64,000 nt of DNA from Holothuria scabra (taxonomy: Eukaryota > Echinodermata > Holothuroidea > Aspidochirotida > Holothuriidae). The position numbers and the translations under genes are program-made. Numbering within the stretch: position 1 is the first letter of the stretch; each line of letters starts with the position of its first letter. Positions 45,343-57,800 of the stretch are shown here, piece by piece. The stretch covers positions 50,116,394-50,180,393 of the forward strand of contig CM074181.1 in assembly GCA_037179385.1 (NCBI GenBank), in the 5' to 3' direction. Below the pieces are notes generated by a model. That model worked only from the letters and a program-made list of their open reading frames with translations, made no database searches and was not told the DNA's origin.

Positions 45343-46365
45343 AATACTTTCTGGAAAAGAGTCTTTAAAACTGAACCCAAAGGAATAGAAATCACGGCAA
45401 TAATTTTAAAAGTAAAAGTCACTGTAAGAACCGTGCTTAGCTTAAGCTGCGGAATAAAAAAAAACACATATGGAGAAGCAGAAACCCAGGTTGTAAAAGA
45501 ATTAAATCTTAAAAAAACTTTAAATAATAGTTTAAAAAAAACATTACGAAATTAGGGCATTTACGTACAAAGTCTTTTGAAATTCTGAAGACGTTTAAAT
45601 ATTATATATGCCTTCACTGTGTGTGAATGCCACTTTATACTGATTTGTATGTAAGGAATTGATATTTACCTTCTATTTCAAGCAGAGAAATGTGCTTTTT
45701 GGATGACCACTTTCGAAGGTGAACGGCGATTGAGGATACGGGGGCATATGTGTAATATGTTCGTGTTTTAGTTACTCCTGGAGGTTGTACAGATCTGCCA
45801 AGCCACATTCATACGATACCTTGTACTTTTAGAGAAATGGAGTGTTATCTTACATTTTTAAGTGTGAACTTTTGTTATCTTTTACTTTTCCGTTCTAATA
45901 AAACGTTCATTGTAGTATAATTAACTTTTGTACCTTATTTCCGAATTTGAAAGTTTGTTTTCACGCGGGGAATATAGTGTACAGTAGTGTATAGTGTATC
46001 CTCACATCCAATTTCCTGGGGGAAGGGGGAGTAAAGTCCGACCCGAATTCCCCCAGAATTGCTACCCATGGAAAGCAGTTCACATTATGTGTTGAGAGCA
46101 TAGACATCACATCAATTTCAAGACTTGTGGGACGTCATAATTTGCCACAGTAAAACGACATTAAAGAAAACGACGCGAACCAAATGTCTTTTCCACAATC
46201 ATTTGCAATTGTTATGTAAATAATGGTCTATCGTTAGGAAAGGAAAGGTATAACAAGAGCTAACCCACAGAAACAACGAAATTTAAGTTGAATGTATTTC
46301 CAATCTCAACACATCAAAAACCGTCCAATAGATATTGATTTTGCCCTTAGTCGGTTACGGCCCAC
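45343..46365. other. No supported gene
   Basis: AT-rich spacer. CCTGGGGGAAGGGGGAG near 46014 and CCCCCAGAATTGC near 46050 recall decayed hAT interiors, without recognisable ends. Confidence 0.4.
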
Positions 46366-46367
46366 AG

Positions 46368-46612
46368 GAAACACAAATTAGTCAATCAAGTGGTTTCTGA
46401 ATTGATCAACTACGTTAGTCACTCATATTTGACTAGTTTTTGATAACATCTGTCTAATTTAGTAGTAATGAACTAAAGAATATCAGTCAAAACGTAGTCA
46501 ATGAGGCCTATTATCTGTTAGAAACAAATTCAACTGGGTCAAATATTAGTCAATGTCGTTGACTAACGTGATTCTTCAATTCAGGCACTGCTTGACTAAT
46601 TTGTTTTCACAC
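46368..46612. repeat. Foldback element with arms of about 53 bp
   Basis: The left arm (46368-46422: ACACAAATTAGTCAATCAAG ... CTACGTTAGTCA) pairs with the right arm (46559-46612: TTGACTAACGTGATTCTTCA ... CTTGACTAATTTGTTT). GACTAA/TTAGTC recurs in the loop. This fits a MITE; the outer boundary and TSD are unclear. Confidence 0.6.
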
Positions 46613-46719
46613 TGTTGTACTAGACAGAGTCATTTTATGCAAATCAAAGTAAGTTAATTGGTATGTTAGATGTAATTCTTACGGCGAAGTTTCTCATCTA
46701 TTGGTTTAAGTTGGGCCAG

Positions 46720-46845
46720 TCACGGCTCTTTTCCAGTTGTCGCTCATTGGCTTGTTTTCCCTTCTCCATTGTCCAACGGTAAACACCAATCAAAGTGGCA
46801 GAAGGTTAAAGCTGGTGTAAAACTTTGCCAGTAAATCACATTGTT
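46720..46845 (+). repeat. Dispersed repeat family R3, copy 1
   Basis: This matches 61897-62022 in the same orientation: ACGGCTCTTTTCCAGTTGT / ACGGCCCTTTTCTAGTTGT, then CTCATTGG or CTCACTGG, CTCCATTG/CCCCATTG and ACACCAA. The two flanks are near different transporter copies. Confidence 0.5.
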
Positions 46846-48141
46846 ATATGGTTAAACGTCCATGAACTTCGCAAACAAACGTTCATAATGCGCGATAAAT
46901 GCAAACGTTTTACTCATATTGCAGTGCTTTGACGGAAATCAGGTCTTAAGCCAGTGGTACGTCTCACCGCTTTTGCAATGGTCAAAACGCAATATGCAGA
47001 CGGTCAGTATTAGAAGGGCCGACTATTTAAACTGCAATAAAAGTGACTTTAAGAAAATGGGAAAAATAACATTGCACGTACGCTACACAAGTAATAAATT
47101 AGCTGCAGACTAACGTTTTCCATTTTGCATACTAATTAGGGCTAGGGTTACAGGTGGGTCTGTTCAATACATCTTCATGGCCTGACCTCTCGTTCGCTCT
47201 GTGCTTTACAGCGTTGAGATAGCAACCGAGGGGTTCTGCCATTCTTGTTAAGAGCGTGCAGGTAGTTAATAATCTACTATGAAATAAAATTTTAATTTTT
47301 TACTGATTTCCCAAGCCCTCCATTTGATAAGTATGGTTAGCAAAAAATGGCCGAGGGTAAGACATACTAACAGTACACAAATTTACTACCGTGTGACGAC
47401 ACTTTCACGAACACTCTAAAAAGTGTTAAGCAATTAAACACTTACTTGTAACACATTTTGTCAACACGTTGAAATTCTGAAAATGTTAAGCTTTGAAACA
47501 CTAGAGTTTTAACGATTGACCCTGTTTAAAAGCAAAATGTGTAGGAATTTACCCAATACGTAATGGTATTTATAAAGAGGAGACAAAAAGCGTTGCAAAA
47601 TGTTCAATTCCACAAAATGTTTTTCTCAGAGTACACTTTTTCTTTAGGACATTCAAAAAATTTCACAATTTCAAAACAGTTGGGTAAACGTTTACCCATG
47701 GTTAGTTACGTATGCCAACATCTAAACTGTTGGGTAAAAGGCTTTCCAACTTTGGTCGCAAGATATCCATGCTGGGTAAATTCTTCCGACGTCAAAGTTG
47801 ATTTTGTAACCAACTTGTGTACTGGTTTCTTTTTACATAAGAAGTACGTATTTATTTTGGGAGTACGCCATTACCTATAGCTTTTTTATTTGAAAGCTGT
47901 TTCCAGCTTAGGTAGGCCTAGAATTAAATCCTGTTGTCCCTTTTCTATTGAAGGTTTCTGTAATAACGTTGTAATAATTGTTGACAATGTTTAGGTAATT
48001 AGTGCTAGGTGTAACAATCTCAGCATGGCAACCAAAAAAAAAAAAAAAAAAAAAAAACGACAGTCATATTTAGTACACTAATCACTCCAATGACGCTCTG
48101 TTTTTATTTACAAAGCCTGCTTGCACAGACATTCCTAAAAT
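46846..48141. other. Spacer with an 18-bp palindrome and an A-run
   Basis: TGGGTAAACGTTTACCCA at 47681-47698 is a perfect palindrome. AACACTCTAAAAAGTG near 47411 resembles the terminus of the palindromic element at 54022. An A-run lies at about 48034-48057. A 105-codon frame at 47563-47880 covers the palindrome and has no domain I recognise. Confidence 0.45.
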
Positions 48142-48971
48142 ATGGCAACTGAAAGCGATTTGATTACAAATGCGGCGGAAGGTGCCTTACAAGATATAAC
48201 GAAATACGCTCCACAAGAATACGCTTAGCTGGAGGCAGATGCAGTCATTAAGGAGAAGATAATACAAGCTGCAAAAGCAAAGGAAACTGTAATACTGACT
48301 GAGTTAACAAATCACCCTCATGACTTCGCAGAGAGGATCTCCAAGCAACTACCCAAAGAGAGGGTTAAAGTTTTTCAAGGTGCTCTCGCCATTCCAACGT
48401 TCCGAATGCAAATAATCAAGAGAGATAGCGGCGTCCACACGCTTGAACTCACGCCGGAAGGAGGAGAGTTTAAGCCTAATGTAGAACTGGCATCAGTATC
48501 CTACATCGACTGGGGAACCACTGAACAGTACGCTAGCATCTTGATAGAAGCCATACTCCTTGTCTTATCGGCTATAGGTATCTCAGTATCTCCGAGTGCA
48601 AGTGTGATGTGGAAGACTGTCGATGACGCAGCTGACGCAATCCGTTCTTCATCACAATTGCAGCGTGCGCTAGAAAAATTTGTTGAAGCATGGGATACAG
48701 CAGGCAGCAGCCCAACGAAGGTGGCTACAGCATTGTTTCACCTCATTAAGGACAGTTACGCTGCTGGAATACTGTGGAACATCATAAAGAGTCTGTGCAG
48801 TGACATGGCTTGGTATGATTGGATTGAAACGTCTGGTAAAGTTACTGCAATGTTAATTGCTGCCCTAGCTACGGATAGGATTTGATTGCGGAAATTGCTC
48901 TCATTGTCTTTTCGGCTGTGGATTTCGCAAGGAAAATAGCCAATATAGTACAAAAACAGAACAGGAGTTAA
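48142..48971 (+). pseudogene. Intronless pseudogene of an unrecognised conserved-looking family
   Basis: From ATG at 48142 one frame codes for MATESDLITNAAEGALQDIT and onward, broken by TAG at 48226-48228 (codon 29). It then continues uninterrupted for about 218 codons (SYIDWGTTEQYASILIEAIL, SSPTKVATALFHLIKDSYAA, WYDWIETSGKVTAML). A frameshift near 48882-48887 ends it early, after which a neighbouring frame continues LIAEIALIVFSAVDFARKIA to TAA at 48971. The intact ancestor would be about 275 residues, with an acidic helical N-terminus and at least two strongly hydrophobic helices (ILIEAILLVLSAIG and IAEIALIVFSAV). There is no signal peptide. Single-exon structure with two lesions suggests a decayed retrocopy or a decayed intronless gene. 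Function unknown. Confidence 0.7.
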
Positions 48972-49669
48972 AGAAGGAAATGTAAATAAACTAGGGGAAT
49001 GGTTATTCTGATTCGACAAATTAATTCCATACGGCAAGAATTTTAAAGTTCCGTAAACGGATCAAAGGATCATTATAAATAAAATATTGCAATAAAGCAG
49101 ACCTGGGATGAAGACTGTTGTGCGTAAACTTGTTTCTAAATTGGGCTGGGTATGTTGTCATGGTAAATGGTACTGTCTACTCCTTTCTTCATGTGGAGAA
49201 AATTTTACATCAGTAATACACAAACTTTGTTCCAGGTAGCATTGGCTATAATTTTAAAAAGAAAAAGTGAAAATTTTAGTTGAAGTTAAAAACACACCGT
49301 TTATGTATGTTTCTTTTGTTTGTTTTGCATCATGTAAAAAACGATCAACATGCAACAGCGAACGTTAGGTTTTGAAAAGATAACACTAGCTGTCAGCCCG
49401 TTACTAGTGGTTTGGGGGAGGGGGGGTCTTCAAACTATTAAACTGTCCTAGTAAGTTTTAAGTTTTCATCGACTTAAAACACTTTGTATATCCCCTGATC
49501 CTGCTTTTCAGCACCTTATTTGGCTATCTGTGTTCTGTCCTACACTTACTTAGGTCTTTGTTTGACTGAATCGTGCGAATGGCCAGACTTTTTAAACTGG
49601 GTTAATGGACGCTTTCTCATTTAAAGAGGAAATTGCCAGTGATACTTTGAAGTGTTTCCTGCATCATCA
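48972..49669. other. No supported gene
   Basis: AATAAA-type signals at about 48983 and 49093 lie downstream of the pseudogene. The rest is AT-rich. Confidence 0.4.
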
Positions 49670-49885
49670 TCTTTTCTATACCTTATGCATTGCCGACACA
49701 CTGACGTCATTCTTGGGGGCTGAACAATGGAACACGTGATCACAGGCATAAGAATTCGCACGACACGTGTAACACACTATGCACATATTCGACTGGTTGA
49801 CACATCAATCGTCTGCATTCGTTGTGTTGGCTTGTTTTGCCCCCAAAGGAGGGCATAAGGTCTATTTTTATTCATCTGCTGTGCA
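49670..49885 (-). repeat. Dispersed repeat family R2, inverted copy
   Basis: Its reverse complement reads ATGCCCTCCTTTGGGGGCAA, CCAACACAACGAATGCAGAC, TTGATGTGTCAACCAGTCGA and GAATGACGTCAGTGTGTC, matching the left part of the copy at 38750-39072. Confidence 0.65.
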
Positions 49886-50757
49886 TACGACTGTGATTTG
49901 ACCGTCAACTGTTCATCTCATCACTTCGATTCTATCTTGGTTTTTTATATTAAATTTTTCCCTTACACCAGTTCAACTGGAAACTACGTTTTATGTTTTA
50001 GAACGTTGAACATGCGGTAGACTTCTGCTCTAGAAGTAAAAATAGAAAAAAATACTGGCAGGGCCTTGAAAAGGGTTAAATGCAGTTCCACCGTTAAACA
50101 TTCTCCTCAATGGAATAGTAACAAAGGTGAAAATATGCCAATGTGTGTTCCACTGACATTCCAAGAAATTAATTTCATGATGTTATATATCAGCGTTGCA
50201 GAAAGTAGTCATGGTGCGGAGTCTTACAATCAATGCAATTCATCCCTAAACAACAATCTTACCTGTCCTTCCTTGGCGGCTTTTTAATTGATTGAAGTTT
50301 ACATCCATTTCCTTTCTTTCCAATAATATGTGTGAGCTTAAGTGCAACTTAATTGCACAACTTGATTCTCTATAAATTGCACATTCTGTCTTAACATGAC
50401 CATTTTAATAAACCAAAATACACTATCACGTCACTCAGATCAGTCAATCTCCTGATTTAATCACTATATCTATGAACCACAATTACGTTTGTCAATATAC
50501 TGGAGGATCTATGCCCTAAAATATAACCACTACCCTATTCTACTTAATAGTCTACCTTCTTTCGAACATACATTCTTAACTAATACGGGTTCAGGCCTCG
50601 TTGACATTTACTTGTATAAGATTTTTTTACACCTGTGTCCGTCCCCAACGCAAAAATGGAGTGAGGCTTTATTTTAAAACAACAAGGAAAGGAAATGATA
50701 TTCATTACGGAGAAAGGTTAACCAAAAAAAGAGAAAATACTGAGTTATTTCTCTGTT
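49886..50757. other. No feature recognised
   Basis: AT-rich, no coding evidence; short frames of 73 and 62 codons look like chance. Confidence 0.4.
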
Positions 50758-50765
50758 TCTCTTGA

Positions 50766-50945
50766 CGTGGCGTAGCCACGAAAGGTGGGAAGGCTGTGGT
50801 CATAACCTTCCGTGACCCAACCTTGCAATGCAAAACACCTAAAATAGTTTTCCTGTATATTCTTAGATTTTCCCTCATATCTAACCCCAACCCCAATGAC
50901 ACCAGCGCCCCCCCCCCCATGACAGAACCCTGACTACGCGCCTGC
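50766..50945. mobile_element. 180-bp hAT MITE with near-perfect TSD
   Basis: TSDs are TCTCTTGA (50758-50765) and TCTCTTGT (50946-50953), 7 of 8 identical. The left end is CGTGGCGTAGCCACG and the right end, reverse-complemented, GCAGGCGCGTAGTCAGGG. A C-run sits near the right end. Confidence 0.6.
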
Positions 50946-50953
50946 TCTCTTGT

Positions 50954-53900
50954 ATGTATGCCAATTGAAAACAAACATTTACTTTCAGATACACTCTCTG
51001 ATAGAGAGATGGGTAATTGAAACTCAAGAGATGTATTCTACTCCGTGTTTTATCATTACAGAACATAATAAAGATATACTCAAAGAGGATGTCACATTCA
51101 ACAAGAAAAAAACGTATTAGGACTAAGGAACAATATTAGCATGTTTTCTGTTATATCTTGTAGAGGATATAGTAGAATTTTGCTCGTCATTTCAGAATTT
51201 CCAGACGTTTAAAAAGAAAATATCATTGCTCGTTCCATCACAATTCCTTAAACATAAATGTTGCTTTGACTCCTCTTTACGCGAAGACGATTTGCAAACC
51301 CCTTGTCTTACTTAAAGCGCAATGAAAATGATATTGTTCAAATGCAAACGCAAAGTACCAACCCGTTACCAGTCTGCTCAACATGGATATGACACTTGAA
51401 GTTATCCAAGAACAATCATGTGTTCTTCACAAGCAATAATTAGAAGTCATACGTTTAAAGTAATACACTGATGATACATTCTCAGGAATCGAATGGTCGT
51501 TCTTTTCAATAAATTTGTTACAGTATTAAAGTAGAAACGGATTAGACAGCCAATGACAAGAAGTGTAAGTTGTTAATGTCAGGAAAAAGTTTTGACCACA
51601 ACACGGCCGTCTTCTTTTTTCATTCTCTGTTTAGGTTGTAGTTCTTTATTAATGATATATACCTTTAACGCATTTCATATCATTCGCCCGTGCTTCAAAT
51701 CACAGTTGGGGCAGTTCGATTCATTTTCAAAGAACTAAGTAAGAATAACTGTTGTACAGATTCACGGGGTTGTGACTCCTGTTCGCTAAGACCAGGGTCC
51801 ACTTTTTAGTGTGTTTGGGTCTCTGTAGAGACAGCTTATAATTTCCTGATGAACGGATCTTCAAAAGTACCCGTTAGGTATATTGGTCAAACACGAGAAC
51901 TCTAATCTGGTTCACATCTGTCCTATTGTGGGATCTGTACATGGTTTTTACAAAAAAAAAAAAAAAAATGGGATGATACCACTTGATACGACCACATGAC
52001 TTGAAATGAGGCTTCCATGCGATTAACATCAAATTGTATTTTCCTCAATTTTTATAAAAGAAAAAATGGTGCATATGTGAAAACTCCGTATACGTCCCTT
52101 ATGGACAACCATATCTTTGTGATGGTTGTTACTTAGGGGATAAATGCCAGAGTGCCCCGGTCTCAAATATAATTTAAGACCGAAGATGACGTCATCACAG
52201 AGACTTAGAACACCGAGGCGATGGCTTTGCTTTATAAACCAGTTACGAACCCAGTGTGAATTGTGTGGTATTATTTGAATGGCTTTGAAGCCCTGTGAAT
52301 GGCATGTAAAACTTAAACGTCACTTTTGATAGTTGAGCATGTTGTCTACACTTCGCAACAAACATCAGGGCCTTTTGCTCAGATTCAAGTGCATAATCCC
52401 ATCAATTGCTGCAGAAAAATACTTCGATCCCCTTAGGTTTAACACAATACCTTGAGTTGCAAGCCGCCCAGCCTACATACATCTATTGTAGATCTGGCAT
52501 GCGTAGCTCCGTTCCAGATTCCCTGAAAATGACATATTCTACAAAAAGTTTATAATCACTGCGCCAGCCACAGATAAATCTGTGTTTGAAAAGGTCGGCA
52601 AATGCAAGGAATGTGCAATCACCTCTTGCAAACCAAACTATACTGGAAAACAAACATACTTTGCTGCACCCTTTGTTCTCATGAACCATACATAGGAGAA
52701 CCTAACTTTAACAATGCTTTGCTTTAGGACGCTTATATTAATTCCTTCATGTATCTATATCTAAGTGCGTCCACGTCTGTCCCATGCAACACAAAAATAG
52801 TAGGTACAACCAACCACAAATATGCAATTATTCGAGCACATACAAGGTTACAAGAACTGTTACTTAAGGGGAAGGTAATAATTGGATATTGCACCCAAAA
52901 TGCTCAAAGAAACCGAATTTGTTACACATTTTCTGAAACACTTCGTCGATTTAACATTTCTACCATGTTATAAAAAAATTTAAATGAATTTTTTCACCTA
53001 TATGAGCGCATTATGTAGGCAATCATTTTCTTATTTTGTTAAACGAAAACGCTTCAAAAATGACGAAAGCAAGCCACATCGTAAGCAAAGAAAAAAGCAA
53101 ATAAACGGAGGTTTGAGACTTTTCAAGTGCAGAAGGAAAGTGTATACCCAGCCTAGGACTGAAATCACATCTAGGAGGACTAGGGAGCGTTGCCAATAGC
53201 ATTTAAAATGATTTTCACGTAGTTCATGTAAGGTATGAAGTGCGTAATACCTCCAATCCAATTATACCTCCCAACGCTATGTGCGATCAGTCTTTTCCTC
53301 TTTACCTCGAGTATGTTGCACGAAACTTTAAATATATCCAGGTATATTTCTCAAAGAGCATCATCGCTAAGTAACCGGTGTCTCACTCTTATTTTACGAG
53401 ACAAAACAGAAAAAAACTACTCAGTTTACGTTTAGTTTCAGAACTGCTATGTCATAAAAATTGTTTCTTCGTCTTTTTGCCTTGCTTTATCCTTTGTATA
53501 CTCAGGTAACAAATAATGCAGAAAGAGTTGAATATTCTTGCATCTTGTTTTGCGAACATTAGGCACATGACCTCTGGTGATCTGGTGGTCTTGAATTTTC
53601 AACGACGAACCGACATCATGCTGTGAGTTCTATCGTTACCTTACATAGTAAGTGCAAATCGCATGTACACAATGTGAGTGGATAACTGCGGTGACTGTGT
53701 AAAACAATATGCACGTATGATAGATCGGGGTCATCCTCCGGGAGGGAACGTGTTTGCAGGAGCCCAAATAATATCATATCTTACATCAGGGATACCTAGA
53801 CTCCTAGAATTAGTTGCAAAGTACGGTGAACGACGATGATATGTTGCCAGTCGCCAAAATTATTTCTTCATGCTATTGTGAAAAATCCGTTATTCATTTC

Positions 53901-54021
53901 ACTTCTTTTAATTTGTGAAAAATATAATAAGAATTACCCATTTAGAATATTCCCTCTTTTCTGCGAGCAAACAGAAGGTATGTAACATTTTACAGGCTAC
54001 CTGAAATTCTAAATAACTATA
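50954..54021. other. 3-kb gene-poor spacer
   Basis: I find no supported exon, TIR pair or tandem repeat. An A-run lies at about 51952-51968. A 71-codon frame at 52984-53199 is basic but has no domain. Confidence 0.5.
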
Positions 54022-54231
54022 CACTCTAAAAAATATTTAAACGATTTTGTTTAAAAATTAGGATACTCACGAAGATGAGTATTTCTACTCGAAATAAGTG
54101 AGTACTTCAACTGAATTTGTGCAAAAGTTTACACAAATTGAGTTGAAGTACTCACTTATTTCGAGTAGAAATACTCATTTTCGTGAGTATCCTAATTTTT
54201 AAACAAAATCGTTTAACTATTTTTTAGAGTG
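54022..54231. mobile_element. 210-bp near-perfect palindromic MITE
   Basis: CACTCTAAAAAATATTTAAA begins a left arm of about 95 bp that is complementary to the right arm ending TATTTTTTAGAGTG with only a few mismatches. The central loop is about 20 bp. ATA flanks both ends, a possible 3-bp TSD. The arms contain GAGTA/TACTC repeats (GAGTATTTCTACTCG, GAGTACTTCAACT). It encodes nothing. Confidence 0.85.
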
Positions 54232-54891
54232 ATATGTGTGGGTTGGTAACTTTTTCCTTTGAAATATTTTATGTAGCTCGGTTTCGTCATCGCACATCTG
54301 GGCTCTGGTCGAGTTCAAACAACATTGGCGCAAACCTGTGGTAATTTAAAAAATAATTTTTAAGGTCGAAATTACCCTTTTAAAAACTTCTATGTGCCTC
54401 TTTTGGGAGGAACATGCATTGGAAAGTTAGTTTTGACGTAGGAAAAGCAAGAGTTGCTCTTTCCTTTAACTCAAAGGTCATATGCATTTTCGCCGTCAAT
54501 CCGAAAGGGAAATGATGCTTAAATTTCCACACATGTCCACTGCCCTAACAAAGACCTTGGCAATTTGGGCGGCTCTCCTTCTGCCGTTTACAGGTAAGCT
54601 ACCTCCGTTTACCATTCTCCACAGGAGACCCCCGTCTCACTAACTCCAGACTTTTAGTTCTTTAACATGAGTAAACTATTTAACGCAAATCAACAGAGTG
54701 CATATTAGGACATAATTTTTTTCGAAATTGATCACAGTCACGCTTTCGTTAACCCAGACGACAATTATAACTGACTGCATATACCCCTTTCTTGAGGTCG
54801 TGGTCCCTATATTTCATTGATCTGAATTTTGTTTGCTGTTTTAAAAATGAATCATAACCAATTGAGCTATCAATAAATTATCCTTGGTATT
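54232..54891. other. 3' region of gene 2, no feature recognised
   Basis: AT-rich. No clear polyadenylation signal on the minus strand close to the stop. Confidence 0.4.
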
Positions 54892-57800
54892 TCAGTAGCA
54901 AGGCTTTACCGTGCCACCTCTCCACGCGAAAGCCAAAGGAGCCACGAGGAAGCTGAACGATGAATTTATTAAGAAAATATGCACTGGTGCACTTGTTAAA
55001 TCTTGCAAAGCACCTGTGGAGAATATTAAAGACACGAATTTAAAGACAAGGAATGCAGATGCAGTTAAAATCAAAACTGGAGATCACGGTAAAATTCGCA
55101 TGCTGGCAACTTACTTGATCAAAATAATGACATCTTAAACGAAATAAGAAATTATTACGCTCGTCTTTATTGTCATAGTAACTGTTCCACGGATACTTTA
55201 TTTCATGATCTATCTGGCAACCAGTTATCTCCAGAAGAGTCTGCTAATTGTGATGGTAAACTCGGTAAAAGTGAAGTACATGATGCTCTAACGTGAATGA
55301 ACAACGTTAAGTCGCCTGAAAGTGATTGTCTGTTTGTTAATTTTTGAAAAGAATTTTTGAAATTGTGGATTCAGTGGACTTTCACTGGATTTTTGAAAGA
55401 AATTTTGGTGTTTGATTGTTTTGATTTGTTTGCTTGATTTGATTACGGTTTTAACAAGGACAACTTATCTGCGGAATAATTGCGTGGCATTATTACCTTA
55501 ATACTAAAACCTGAAAAAGACCTCACTATTTTGGCAAATTATAGACCAATTACTCTTCTAAACACAGACTATATGGTTGGAACAAAAGCCATCGCAAACC
55601 GTTTAAAACGAGTTATACATGCGCTTATTTCACCTTGTCAGACTGGTTTTCTTAAGGGTAAATTTATTGGCGAAAATGTGCGCTAGGTTCTTGATCTAAT
55701 TGATTATACTTCAAATCCTGATATTCCAGGTTTCGCATGTTTCATCGATTTTGTAAAGGCATTTGGAAATATTGATTGGAAGTTAATCCAGAAGACACTA
55801 TCATTCTTCAACTTTGGTAGTAACTTTAAACATTGGATTAGTACGTTTTATAACAACAGCAATGCATGTGTATGTAACAATGGTTACCCAACTGGTTTTT
55901 CTATTCAACGAGGGGTCAGACAAGGGTGTCCAATCAGTTCCTATTTATTAAGTCTTTGAGCCGAGGTATTAACATTAAAAATTACCAGCAGTGAAGTTAT
56001 GAGATGTATATTAATTTGGGAATTATGAGCTCAAATTATTACAATATGCAGGTGATACTGTTTTTTCCTAGATGGTAGTAGAGATTCCTTCCAAGAAACT
56101 TAAACTATCCTTGATGAATTCGGACGTGTATCCGGGTCAAACGTTAACTTACCAAAGTTTTCCTTATTTCCTTTAGGCCCCTTTAGAACCTCGACAGCAT
56201 TTGTAAGCGACTTCAATATTGCAGTTACTTTAGGCCCTGCAAAAGTTTTCTTTACACACAGAGGTGATGATCTATTCCGTCTTAACTTTATACCTAAGCT
56301 TTCTCGGCTGAAAAGTTTACTTAGATTATGGCCCAGCAGAAACCTCACACGTATTGGTAGAAACGTAATTGTAAAGACGGTTGGTTTATCGCAACTCGTA
56401 TACCTTTTTTCTAGTCTTACCAAACCCCCCTGATAAATTTATTAAGGAACTTGAGGGTATTATTTTTAATTTTATATGGTCGGGAAGTCCTGACAAAATT
56501 AAACGTACTTCGCTCAACACTCGCATTGAAGACGGTGGTCTTAAGGTAATACCTTTGCAAAGTTTTCTTTATTGTCTGAAGGAAACTTGGGTTCAACGTT
56601 ATTGTAATGATTCCCAAAGTCCATGGAAAGTTTTCTTTGACCACTATTTGCAAGCATATGGAGAACAACTCCTTTTCTTTGTAATTGTTCTGACCGGGAT
56701 GTCTTAAAAATTCCAAATGCTTTTATTCAACAAGTTGTTTCTGCCTGCATGTCAGAAAAATACCCTTAGAACAATCTCGCCAGAAACTTTTCTATATGCC
56801 CATTTAAGCATTTGAAAATGACCATGAAGGTCAGTGGCATTTGAAAGCACTTTATCTCAGAATATTTAGACAAGGCAGTTGAAATAAAAGGAGGAATAAA
56901 CAACGATTCGCATGCTACTTGGAGGTATCGATTAAATGGTCTTTTACCTGCCACTAGACCTCCAACCTGGTACACGGCACCTTCTGTAATATAGGTAGAG
57001 ACAAACCCTTGTTCAAGGTGGAAGTTGCAAACCAATTTTGGAAGGAAACCAGATATTCCTGCATACTGAAATCCTTGCGAAAACCCGCTTACAAACATCA
57101 GTAATGAAAGAATGCAGAAGTGTTTGAAGAAGACGCTTGTGAGAAGACTGAAGCCGTTCGCTAGTGTTGGAAGTAAAAGACAAGAAATTCCATTCATTGC
57201 ATCAAGAGCAAACAAGGATGAGGCAATTGTACTTCCGAAGATGCCGCCAATACCAGCAATTGTTGACAGGCTCACAGCCTCTAATGTACTGAGCCCTTGG
57301 GCCTCACCAAATGACAAAAGAAAAAGTGCCCACGACGAATACACAAACATACCAACAATTTCAAACGCCAATAATATTGCAAAGTTTTGATGACTTAAAA
57401 CTGCTGAAAAGCAGAAGAAATACTTGTCAACAAAACGAAGCTGGCTTCTGGGTAAAGGATTTGTGAGTGATTTCGACAATAATTTCTCGAGCTTTCCAGT
57501 TGTCCTAGAGAAACTTGCAACGTAAACACAGTTCAAAACAAGAGCCCCGAAGCATGCCACTCCCCAGCTATGTCCATAGTTGTCTATCAGCCACTGCTGG
57601 GTTATAGGCAAGACTGCTACACCAGCGTATTTCAATGCTTCTGAAAGGGCAGTAATTGATGAAAAAGCCCCTTTAAAATTAGCATGTATATAAAAGGAGT
57701 TCGGAATGCACATCAGCCCAAATCCAACACCTGCAATTGAAAGAAAAGTAAAGTTACAAAGGGGAGTTCATCAAGTACTATAATTCGACATCTATATGAT

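Noticed and set aside
54911..55138. Plus-strand open frame at 54911
   Set aside because: It is the antisense of the last exon of transporter gene 2.
57112..57390. Plus-strand open frame at 57112
   Set aside because: It is the antisense of exon 3 of transporter gene 2.
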